DNA of 51,653 nt, taken from positions 1 through 51,653 of the forward strand of contig CAKTQM010000009.1 in the NCBI GenBank assembly GCA_934597125.1, written 5' to 3'. The translations under genes and the position numbers were made by a program. Each line of letters begins with the position of its first letter. The first letter of the stretch is position 1. Under the pieces are notes generated by a model. It was not told the DNA's origin. It saw only the letters and a list, made by a program, of their open reading frames with translations, and did no database searches. Source of the stretch: an uncultured Oscillospiraceae bacterium (GTDB taxonomy: Bacteria > Bacillota > Clostridia > Oscillospirales > Oscillospiraceae). Below, piece by piece: positions 1-6,588 of the stretch.

Positions 1-188
1 CTCCAATTATACCACGGATTGGCCTCTATGGATTGAAATATAAGGCTTTTTCTATTATTCAGTGCACATTAAATATAAATTTTAATTCCCTGAAAACCAT
101 TGATTTTCGGGGAATTATTGGTACATAAAGGGCGGTAATCGGTACCAAAATGGTACATAAAAGGCCGTTATCGGTACAGTATAGAGGC
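1..188. other. Gene-free left edge
   Basis: No convincing coding region is visible. The first 110 bases are AT-rich and hold a weak inverted repeat around the CCCTGAAAACC / GATTTTCGGGG stretch (90-114), which could act as a terminator-like hairpin. The rest is the repeat cluster described separately. Confidence 0.5.
120..177. repeat. GGTACATAAA repeat cluster, copy 1
   Basis: GGTAC words begin at 120, 141, 152 and 173, so the spacing is 21, 11 and 21 bp. The two full units (120-140 and 152-172) read GGTACATAAA followed by a GGCSGTWATC-like half. The cluster lies just beyond the 3' end of the minus-strand phosphohydrolase gene. A second cluster of the same unit in the same orientation is at 45678-45740. 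The function is unknown to me. Confidence 0.75.
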
Positions 189-1274
189 TTACTCCGCCGC
201 CGTCCGCAGGGAAAATGTCATGCTGACCGGGTTGTGATCCGACCACCGGAAGCCGGTGTCCAGCACAGCGCTGTTTTCCACGGCGACATTGGCGGACACC
301 AAAAAGCCATCCACCGTCAGGACATATTGTCCTTTGTGATAAGGGCCGTCCGCGTTGCGGCAGGAGGGAACAGGGGCGGCATCCAGCGGGGCGATGAGGG
401 TCACATCATATCCGTCAAACGTCCCCTCCGGAATGGGCTGTGCCCAGGAGTATTCCTGATCCGCCTCGCCGAAGTAGGCGGCGGAGTCCCCCAGAAGATC
501 TTTATTGAAATCGCCGCCGGCCACACACCAGTTGCCGGCATCATACTCCGCCTGCATATCATCCAGCAGCAGCCGCAGCTGCTCTGTTGCGATGGTACCG
601 TCGGAGGTATATGCGGAAAGGTGGAGGTTATAGAGAACAAGCTCCTTACCGCCCGCCACAGGGATGCGGCTGACGGAATAACAGCGGTCGAGATCCAGCA
701 GCTTCATGACGCTGTTCTCCACCGGCAGCTCCACCCGTTGGGCGGAGGTAATGGCGGCGGGTGAAAAGGTCAGCAGTCCGGAGCGGGACGCGCCGTGGGG
801 CTGGGTCAGGGGATACAGGAGGAAGGGCGAGTCATAATTCTGGGCAAATACGCGGGCTTTTCCCGTCAGCGCCTGATAGATAGGCTGGCGCTCGTCCACA
901 TGATAGCTGCGGGTAGAGTCGATATCCACCTCCTGCAGCAAATAGAAGTCCGCCTGCCGCCGGGCCAGAAAGTCGGCGATATGGGCCACGTTCTCTGTCA
1001 GCCGCTCCTGACTCCAGGCCCAGGACTCCGTGCCGCCGTCCATGAAAAAGCCGTAATCCGACTCATAGGCACCGAAGCCGATATTATAGGAGAGAACGGT
1101 ATAATTCTCCCCCGCCGCCAGCGCGTCCGCGGCGGCGCTGCCCTCCGGCGTCAGCGGTTTGTCGCCGATGCGGTGGTAGGCCAGAAATACATAGGCCACA
1201 TAGGCGCCCACCGTCAGCACCAGCGCCAGCACGATGCACAGCAGCACTTTGACCCATCGTTTCATCTTTTTCAT
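189..1274 (-). CDS. Endonuclease/exonuclease/phosphatase (EEP) family protein, membrane anchored
   Basis: This is a 361-residue protein with a basic N-terminus and one hydrophobic segment (about residues 7-31), so it is probably anchored with the catalytic domain outside the cell. EEP-fold signatures are visible: an early LSYNIGFG strand, an LQEVD metal-binding Glu motif, AGGDFN in the second half, and a C-terminal SDHNPV. These match DNase I/sphingomyelinase-like phosphohydrolases, and the substrate cannot be assigned. The ATG start follows GGGAGG at good spacing. The gene is divergent from a rhomboid gene, and the two promoters appear to overlap. The 3' end is adjacent to the repeat cluster at 120-177. 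Confidence 0.8.
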   Translation of the reverse strand: MKKMKRWVKVLLCIVLALVLTVGAYVAYVFLAYHRIGDKPLTPEGSAAADALAAGENYTVLSYNIGFGAYESDYGFFMDGGTESWAWSQERLTENVAHIADFLARRQADFYLLQEVDIDSTRSYHVDERQPIYQALTGKARVFAQNYDSPFLLYPLTQPHGASRSGLLTFSPAAITSAQRVELPVENSVMKLLDLDRCYSVSRIPVAGGKELVLYNLHLSAYTSDGTIATEQLRLLLDDMQAEYDAGNWCVAGGDFNKDLLGDSAAYFGEADQEYSWAQPIPEGTFDGYDVTLIAPLDAAPVPSCRNADGPYHKGQYVLTVDGFLVSANVAVENSAVLDTGFRWSDHNPVSMTFSLRTAAE

Positions 1275-1289
1275 CAGGGAATCCTCCCG

Positions 1290-1339
1290 TTTACAAATTT
1301 CATTTCATCTATTATAATGGTTCCATCCCGATTTGAAAA
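1290..1339. promoter_or_regulatory. Overlapping divergent promoters sharing an ATTATAAT core
   Basis: On the plus strand, TTTACA (1290-1295), a 17-bp spacer and TATAAT (1313-1318) face the rhomboid gene. On the minus strand, TTTTCA (1334-1339), a 17-bp spacer and TATAAT (1311-1316) face the EEP gene. The two -10 boxes are the same palindrome, ATTATAAT at 1311-1318, so only one direction could be occupied at a time. This is read directly from sequence; activity is inferred. Confidence 0.6.
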
Positions 1340-1351
1340 GAGGATATTCCA

Positions 1352-1927
1352 TTGAAACGACGCATTGTGATCCGATTGAACGCGCCGGTGATCCTGACCT
1401 TTGCGCTGCTGGCACTGGCCGCGCTGCTGCTGGGGAAATGGACGGACGGTGCCACTACCTATCTTTATTTCAGTGTATACCGCGCACCGCTGAGTGACCC
1501 GCTGACTTACGTGCGCTTTTTCGGCCACGTGCTGGGACACGCAGACTATGACCACTACATGGGCAACATGCTGCTGTTGCTGCTGGTGGGGCCCGGCATC
1601 GAAGAGAAATACGGTCACAAAACCACCGCCCTGTGCATCGCGGCGACGGCGCTGGTGACGGGGCTGGTACAGTTCCTCTTCTTCCCCACTACCGTACTGC
1701 TGGGAGCCAGCGGTGTGGTGTTTATGATGATCGTGCTGTCCTCCTTCACCGAGATGGGCAAGGAGGGTATTCCGGTCACATTGATCCTGGTGGTGATCTT
1801 CTATCTGGGCGGTGAGCTGCTGGATGGTCTGACCACTGCCGACAACGTGTCCCAGCTGACCCATATCGTGGGCGGGCTGTGCGGCCTTGTATTTGGATTT
1901 TCCATCAAGCGGCGGCGGCACCGGTAA
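1352..1927 (+). CDS. Rhomboid family intramembrane serine protease
   Basis: This is a 191-residue polytopic membrane protein. The conserved rhomboid elements are present: a histidine/asparagine-rich segment ending in GNMLLLLLVGP, the catalytic-serine motif GASG followed by VVFMM, and a late helix with LTHIVGG supplying the catalytic His. It is close to the minimal six-helix rhomboid size with no extra domains. The start is TTG, with GAGG (1340-1343) eight bases upstream, and the mature-looking N-terminus begins MKRRIV. Rhomboids cleave transmembrane substrates within the membrane; the substrate here is unknown. A strong hairpin follows the stop codon. Confidence 0.85.
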   Translation: MKRRIVIRLNAPVILTFALLALAALLLGKWTDGATTYLYFSVYRAPLSDPLTYVRFFGHVLGHADYDHYMGNMLLLLLVGPGIEEKYGHKTTALCIAATALVTGLVQFLFFPTTVLLGASGVVFMMIVLSSFTEMGKEGIPVTLILVVIFYLGGELLDGLTTADNVSQLTHIVGGLCGLVFGFSIKRRRHR

Positions 1928-1947
1928 ATAGATTTGTCATTTTGACG

Positions 1948-1978
1948 GGAGGTATGCCTGGGGCATACCTCCTATTTT
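1948..1978 (+). terminator. Rho-independent terminator after rhomboid gene
   Basis: There are 11-bp perfect arms GGAGGTATGCC / GGCATACCTCC with a 3-base TGG loop, followed by TATTTTCC. It lies about 20 bases after the rhomboid stop codon. Confidence 0.75.
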
Positions 1979-2052
1979 CCTGTGAGTTAACTTCTGCTAA
2001 TGTTTGATTTTTCACAAGCGAATGGCAAAGTTTCACAGTGGGAGAATTTTAT

Positions 2053-2064
2053 CGAAGCGCTTCG
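2053..2064. promoter_or_regulatory. cre-like palindrome upstream of cstA
   Basis: CGAAGCGCTTCG is a perfect 12-bp palindrome with the AAGCGCTT core of catabolite-responsive elements (CcpA and other LacI-family operators). It lies about 85 bases upstream of the TATAAT at 2149-2154. Binding by CcpA is inferred from the core and from the carbon-starvation role of the downstream gene. Confidence 0.5.
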
Positions 2065-2148
2065 TTTTTTGTCGAACTTTGGCATTTTATTTATGAATAA
2101 TTTATGTACAGAAGCATTTTCTTAACGTGCATCTGATGAATTTTCTGC

Positions 2149-2154
2149 TATAAT
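2149..2154 (+). promoter_or_regulatory. -10 box of cstA promoter
   Basis: This is a perfect TATAAT (2149-2154), 82 bases before the chosen cstA start. No good -35 hexamer lies 16-18 bases upstream, which fits a promoter that needs an activator or is otherwise controlled. The remainder of 1979-2148 is AT-rich and non-coding apart from the palindrome at 2053. Confidence 0.5.
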
Positions 2155-2235
2155 ACAGCAATCAAATCCAGAGTTGTCCGGGAATTCTGGATGAACAATC
2201 TGACGGAAAAAACACCGACAAAGGAGTATGAGATT

Positions 2236-3735
2236 ATGGCAACATTCATTATTGGTCTCGTGATCCTCCTGGGCGGCGCCGCTCTGTACGGGCGGTTCTG
2301 CGAAAAGGTCTTTGGCCCCGATGACCGGAAGACCCCCGCCTATACAAAAGAGGACGGCGTGGACTACGTTCCCATGCGCGGCTGGAAAAACAGCCTGATC
2401 AACCTGCTGAACATCGCCGGCACCGGCCCCATCATCGGGCCGATCCAGGGCATCCTGTTCGGGCCCATCGCGTTTTTGACCATTCCTATCGGCAATATTA
2501 TCGGCGGCGCCATGCACGACTATTTCTCCGGCATGATCTGCCTGCGCGACGGCGGCACCCAGATGCCCGAGATGATCCGCCGTTACTCCACCAAGGGTAT
2601 CTATAAGTTCTACAATGTCTTCGTATGCGTGATGCTGCTGCTGGTGGGCGCTGTGTTCATTTACACCCCCGGCGACATCGCCGCCACCCAGGTATTCAAT
2701 CTGAGCGGTGCGGCCAACGATCCCAGCACCTGGATCATCTACGGCGTCATCTTCCTGTACTATCTGATCGCCACGGTGTTCCCCATCGACGCTATCATCG
2801 GCAAGATCTACCCCATCTTCGGCGCGATCCTGCTGTTCTCCGCCATCGGCGTGTTTATCGGCATCTTTGTTCAGGGCTATCCCCTGCTGAACATCTGGGA
2901 CGACTGGTCTTCCCCCATTCTGACACTGAGCAGCGGCGAGACCTTCACCTATGCCAGCTATTTTGAGACCGGACACTTCCTGCCCATCTTCTTCGTAACG
3001 GTGGCCTGCGGCATTCTGTCCGGCTTCCACTCCACCCAGACCGCCATCATCTCCCGCACCATGAAGAGCGAGCGTCAGGGCCGCAACACCTTCTATAACA
3101 TGATGGTGCTGGAAGGCTTCATCGCCATGGTTTGGGCTGCCGGTGCTATGGGCGTGTACAATCTGGCTCTGCAGTCTCCCGAGGCAACGCTGGCTACCGG
3201 TACTGTCGGTGTGGTCTGCAAGCACCTGCTGGGCAATGTGGGCGGCATCATCGCTCTGATCGGCGTTATCGTTCTGCCCATCACCTCCGGTGATACGGCG
3301 CTGCGTGCCCTGCGTCTGAGCCTGTCTGAGACGCTGCACATCGACCAGTCCACCAACGGCAAGCGTATCAAGCTGGCAATTCCCATCTTCGCGCTGGTCA
3401 TCGCCATTCTGGTGTTCGCCAAGACCAACAGCAACGGCTTCATGATCCTGTGGCGTTACTTCGCATGGGCCAACCAGACGCTGTCTCTGTTCGCCTTCCT
3501 GTGCATCACCGCGTGGATGTTTGAGAACGGCAAGGGCAAGTGGGCCTGGATGCCCATGATCCCCGGCGGCTTCTACACCTTCATCTGCATCACCTACATC
3601 GCCAATGCTCAGATCGGCTTCCACATTCCCTGGACGCCGGCCTACATCATCGGCGTGGTGTGTGCCATCGCCTATGTGGTGGCCTGCTGCATGTACGGCA
3701 AGAAGCGTGCTGCCAAGCTGCACGCCACCCTGTGA
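2236..3735 (+). CDS. cstA: CstA family carbon starvation transporter
   Basis: This is a 499-residue, highly hydrophobic polytopic protein of the CstA family (peptide/pyruvate uptake). Family hallmarks are the N-terminal GGAALYGRF segment, VPMRGWKN, the NIAGTGPIIGPIQG loop, and later HSTQTAIISR and ITSGDTALRALRLS stretches. At about 500 residues it is the short Firmicutes form rather than the ~700-residue enterobacterial CstA. The start chosen is ATG 2236, nine bases after AAGGAG (2221-2226); an in-frame ATG at 2191 has no ribosome site. It is monocistronic, with its own promoter region and a terminator at 3767. The family assignment is firm; the substrate (peptides or pyruvate) is not determinable. 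Confidence 0.92.
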   Translation: MATFIIGLVILLGGAALYGRFCEKVFGPDDRKTPAYTKEDGVDYVPMRGWKNSLINLLNIAGTGPIIGPIQGILFGPIAFLTIPIGNIIGGAMHDYFSGMICLRDGGTQMPEMIRRYSTKGIYKFYNVFVCVMLLLVGAVFIYTPGDIAATQVFNLSGAANDPSTWIIYGVIFLYYLIATVFPIDAIIGKIYPIFGAILLFSAIGVFIGIFVQGYPLLNIWDDWSSPILTLSSGETFTYASYFETGHFLPIFFVTVACGILSGFHSTQTAIISRTMKSERQGRNTFYNMMVLEGFIAMVWAAGAMGVYNLALQSPEATLATGTVGVVCKHLLGNVGGIIALIGVIVLPITSGDTALRALRLSLSETLHIDQSTNGKRIKLAIPIFALVIAILVFAKTNSNGFMILWRYFAWANQTLSLFAFLCITAWMFENGKGKWAWMPMIPGGFYTFICITYIANAQIGFHIPWTPAYIIGVVCAIAYVVACCMYGKKRAAKLHATL

Positions 3736-3766
3736 CGCAGGATTGCCGCAGCAATTGAAATTCCGG

Positions 3767-3806
3767 AAAAAACACCGTCCGCCTGAATGGCGGACGGTGT
3801 TTTTCT
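3767..3806. terminator. Bidirectional terminator between cstA and the FTR-like gene
   Basis: AAAAACACCGTCCGCC / GGCGGACGGTGTTTTT forms a long perfect stem around TGAAT, with T-runs on both strands. It separates two convergent genes. Confidence 0.88.
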
Positions 3807-3808
3807 GT

Positions 3809-4006
3809 TTATTTCTCCTTGTAGTAGAGGCGGCAGTGGCAGTAGCCTTCAAAATCAGGATCGGCGATCTGGTCGCGGAATTCCTGACACATGCAGATAT
3901 TCTCCGGCGTGCGCTGCAGGCGGCAGGGACAATAGCCATCCTTGCGGCGCAGCCCCTCACGCACTGTCTCCACCACCTGGGAATCGTCGTTAAAACGGAT
4001 CTTCAC
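3809..4006 (-). CDS. Ferredoxin-thioredoxin reductase catalytic-chain-like protein
   Basis: This is a 65-residue protein with three Cys-x-Cys motifs: CPC (26-28), CMC (38-40) and CHC (56-58). The plant/cyanobacterial FTR beta chain uses CPC, CPC and CHC to hold a 4Fe-4S cluster beside a redox disulfide, so the order matches. This version is much shorter than the usual ~110 residues and has different spacing. The start is GTG at 4006, preceded by AAAGGAG. A thioredoxin-reductase-type or electron-transfer role in an anaerobe is inferred. No thioredoxin or ferredoxin partner is adjacent; the upstream neighbours are kinases. Confidence 0.75.
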   Translation of the reverse strand: MKIRFNDDSQVVETVREGLRRKDGYCPCRLQRTPENICMCQEFRDQIADPDFEGYCHCRLYYKEK

Positions 4007-4032
4007 AATGTAGCTCCTTTGTGCAGCGCGGC

Positions 4033-4653
4033 TTATTCAGCGGCGGTGGCGAACCAGTCCTTGCAGAACTGGGCCAGGGCGGGAACCAGCTGCTTGATCT
4101 CCCGCTCGGTGGTGTTGATGCACATGTGATAGGCTTCTTTGCTGCCCCACTTGGTATCGGCGTACATCAGATGGTTCTGGGCACGCTCCTTGTCGATGCG
4201 GCGGATGGCCTTTTCCATTTCGGCGCGGGTCAGATGCTCACCCTCCGGTGCGCGGCGCATGCAGCGGGCGACCTTGGCCTCCATATCGGCGTAGACGAAG
4301 AGGTTCAGGGGCTTATAGTCCTTCAGGATCACATCGGCGCAGCGGCCGACAATGACGCAGTCGCCCTGCTGGGCGAATTTTTCCAGCAGCTGGCGCTGAG
4401 CCACGGCCACGCGGATGGGCTGATCCATCACGGTGACGGGCAGCATGGCAAGACGGTGACCGATGGTCATGGGATAGGAGGCTTCGATACACTTCTCGCC
4501 CACGTTGGCCACGTAATCGGCGTTCAGGCCGTTTTCCTTGGCGATCATTTCAATGATCTGGTGGTCGTAGCAGGGAATGTGCAGGGCATCGGCCAGACGC
4601 TTGCCCAGCTCGCGGCCGCCGCTGCCAAATTCACGGCTGATGGTAATAATCAT
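4033..4653 (-). CDS. Cytidylate kinase-like family protein
   Basis: This is a 206-residue protein beginning MIITISREFGSGGRELG, the P-loop-containing N-terminus of the cytidylate kinase-like family (PF13189). That family is common in Clostridia and is distinct from canonical Cmk. Later segments include DCVIVGRCADVIL and an arginine-rich lid (RCMRRAPEGEHLTRAEMEK). It probably phosphorylates a nucleotide or related small molecule, with substrate unknown. ATG 4653 follows AAGGAG at seven bases. It sits 24 bases downstream of the next kinase gene on the same strand, so the two are likely co-transcribed. Confidence 0.82.
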   Translation of the reverse strand: MIITISREFGSGGRELGKRLADALHIPCYDHQIIEMIAKENGLNADYVANVGEKCIEASYPMTIGHRLAMLPVTVMDQPIRVAVAQRQLLEKFAQQGDCVIVGRCADVILKDYKPLNLFVYADMEAKVARCMRRAPEGEHLTRAEMEKAIRRIDKERAQNHLMYADTKWGSKEAYHMCINTTEREIKQLVPALAQFCKDWFATAAE

Positions 4654-4677
4654 GGTATCACTCCTTCAATTGGGATC

Positions 4678-5604
4678 TTAATATTCGTAGCAGCTGCCGC
4701 CCACAAATTCGCGCACCAGGGAATTGTGGGGCACATAGGGGCAGTGCAGCGGCGGAACATCATGAACGACCTTCATGAGATCTGTCAGGCCGTGGGCCTC
4801 GAGAAATTCAGGGGTCATCTCCTGACGGAAGCAGGGGATCTCGTTAAGGTATTTGGCAAGGATGCAGGGCTCGTAATCGTGGAAGGTGTCAATGTGGATG
4901 GCGGCGTTGCTTTTGTAGGGTTGGATATAGTTGATCTCGCCGCGATCCACGCTTTCGGCGCGCTCCACCGTCTGGGCGATGCTGTGGCCGCGGGTGTTGT
5001 AGTCGCGGATCATGCGGCGGGCCACGCGAAGCTGCTCGGGACGGACGATCTTATCATCATTGGTGATGATACGGGTGCGGGGGGCCACGTAGACACCGTT
5101 TGCCACGCCGCGGATCTTATCGAAGATCAGAGGGTTGAGCATGTGGATGCCCTCGGCAATGATGACGGCGTCGGTATAGCCCTGCATTTTGGTGTAGCCG
5201 CCGGTGGTGCCGGACTTGAAATCATACCAGGGGATATCCACCTCTTTGCCGTCCATCAATTGGCTGATGCAGGCAATGAGGCTGTCCACGTCCACGCAGT
5301 AGGGAGACTCCCAGTCGGTCAGCTCGGGCGGGCGGCGATCCAGAGGGAGGAAGAAATTGTCCATATGGATCACGCAGACCTTGACGCCCAGGTTTTTCAG
5401 GTAATCCTCCAGACGCAGGGCGCTGGTGGTCTTGCCGGAGCCGGAGGGGCCGGTCAGGGCGACGACGGGGCGTTCCTGACGGGTGGACAGGATGGACGCG
5501 GCGGCGGCGCTGATCTTATCGTGAAAGACCTCCTCGCAGCGCAGGACGAACTGGGTCTCGTTCCGCATGGCGTTATTGATGTTTTCCAGGTCGATAACTC
5601 GCAT
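4678..5604 (-). CDS. Uridine kinase/phosphoribulokinase-family nucleoside kinase
   Basis: This is a 308-residue P-loop kinase. The Walker A motif GPSGSGKTTSA is near residue 52, followed by the VCVIHMDNFFLP strand typical of uridine kinase/PRK enzymes, a PWYDF segment, and IIAEGIHMLNP as the Walker B region. It is longer than Udk (~210), with an N-terminal segment of about 45 residues. The likely reaction is ATP-dependent phosphorylation of a nucleoside or sugar; the substrate is not assignable. ATG 5604 follows AAAGGAG. A consensus-like promoter lies directly upstream. It probably leads an operon with the cytidylate kinase-like and FTR-like genes. Confidence 0.85.
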   Translation of the reverse strand: MRVIDLENINNAMRNETQFVLRCEEVFHDKISAAAASILSTRQERPVVALTGPSGSGKTTSALRLEDYLKNLGVKVCVIHMDNFFLPLDRRPPELTDWESPYCVDVDSLIACISQLMDGKEVDIPWYDFKSGTTGGYTKMQGYTDAVIIAEGIHMLNPLIFDKIRGVANGVYVAPRTRIITNDDKIVRPEQLRVARRMIRDYNTRGHSIAQTVERAESVDRGEINYIQPYKSNAAIHIDTFHDYEPCILAKYLNEIPCFRQEMTPEFLEAHGLTDLMKVVHDVPPLHCPYVPHNSLVREFVGGSCYEY

Positions 5605-5637
5605 GAAGCGTGCTCCTTTCGAGACTTGTTATAGGAT

Positions 5638-5666
5638 AGTATACCACCTTTTCCCTGCGGGCGCAA
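5638..5666 (-). promoter_or_regulatory. Promoter of the nucleoside kinase operon
   Basis: On the minus strand, TTGCGC (5661-5666), a 17-bp spacer and TATACT (5638-5643) lie about 34 bases upstream of the kinase start. This is a good sigma-A-type match. Confidence 0.65.
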
Positions 5667-5700
5667 GAAAAAGAACGCCGAAGGGATTCGGCGTTCTTTG
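5667..5700 (-). terminator. Terminator of the remA-rsgA operon
   Basis: AAAGAACGCCGAA / TTCGGCGTTCTTT has 13-bp perfect arms around a GGGA loop, followed on the minus strand by a T-rich tract. It lies four bases past the rsgA stop and ends the long run that starts near 17.5 kb. Confidence 0.85.
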
Positions 5701-5703
5701 CTT

Positions 5704-6588
5704 TTATGAATGTTGTTCCCATTCCTTCAGGGGCTTCAGCTCCTCGTACAGACGGACGTAGCTGCGGTGGCGGCTTTCGGGGATGTGTCCGTCCTTTACA
5801 GCCTGCAGCACGGCGCAGCCTTTTTCCTTAACATGCTGGCAGCCGGTGAAGTGGCAGTGATCCAGATAGGGCAGAAACTCCGGAAAGGTCTCCGGCAGGT
5901 GCTGCTTCAGCTCCCACTCCAGCGACTGTGCGTCGAAGGAGGAAAAGCCTGGGGTGTCGATAACATAGGTGGCGTCGTCCAGGGGAAACAGCTCCACATG
6001 GCGGGTGGTATGGCGGCCGCGGCCAAGGGCCTTGCTGACCTCGCCCACCGGCAGGTGGAAATGGGGGGACAGAGCGTTCAGCAGGCTGGATTTTCCCACG
6101 CCGGAGTTGCCGGTCAGCACACTGAGCTTGCCGCGAAGCGCCTGATACAGTGCCGGGATACCCTCGCCGGTGACAGCGCTGGCCCGCAGGACGGGGATGG
6201 CGGAGGCGCTGTAGATTCCGTACAGCATATCAGCGGTGTCCAGATCGCACTTGTTCAGCACCACCAGCACACGGCAGCCTTTCAGCGCGGCGATGGCACT
6301 GATGCGGTCGATCAGGTAGGGATCCGTCACCGGAAGAGCGGCGGAGGCAATAACCACCAGCTGATCCACATTGGCGGCGGCGGGACGCTGGAACTGGCTG
6401 GTGCGGGGCTCGATGGACTGCACCTGTCCTTCCCCGCCGCCCAGCTCCTGAATCTCCACCCAGTCGCCCACCAGAGGAGTCATGCCCTCCTTGCGGAACT
6501 TACCGCGGGCGCGGCAGCGCACCACCTGATCGCCGGTATTGACATAGTAGAAGCCACTGAGGGCTTTCTCAATTCTGCCCCTGCTCAA
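5704..6588 (-). CDS. rsgA: Ribosome small subunit-dependent GTPase RsgA
   Basis: This is a 294-residue circularly permuted GTPase that checks maturation of the 30S subunit. An N-terminal OB-fold (about 1-65) is followed by the permuted G domain: NKCD (G4) comes before the P-loop GNSGVGKSSLLNAL and the DTPGF (G3) motif. The C-terminal zinc site has the pattern CHFTGCQHVKEKGC. Length and order match B. subtilis RsgA (CpgA). The ATG overlaps the prkC stop as ATGA. In B. subtilis PrkC phosphorylates CpgA, and the kinase is directly upstream here. It is the last gene of the run, before a strong terminator. Confidence 0.95.
   Translation of the reverse strand: MSRGRIEKALSGFYYVNTGDQVVRCRARGKFRKEGMTPLVGDWVEIQELGGGEGQVQSIEPRTSQFQRPAAANVDQLVVIASAALPVTDPYLIDRISAIAALKGCRVLVVLNKCDLDTADMLYGIYSASAIPVLRASAVTGEGIPALYQALRGKLSVLTGNSGVGKSSLLNALSPHFHLPVGEVSKALGRGRHTTRHVELFPLDDATYVIDTPGFSSFDAQSLEWELKQHLPETFPEFLPYLDHCHFTGCQHVKEKGCAVLQAVKDGHIPESRHRSYVRLYEELKPLKEWEQHS

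Noticed and set aside
120..177. Iterons of a plasmid or integrated replicon
   Set aside because: No replication initiator or partition gene is nearby and the context is chromosomal housekeeping.
4021..5634. Long plus-strand open frame opposite the two kinase genes
   Set aside because: It is a GC-rich shadow of well-supported minus-strand genes, and its protein is low-complexity (His/Gly/Ala/Val) with no family motif.
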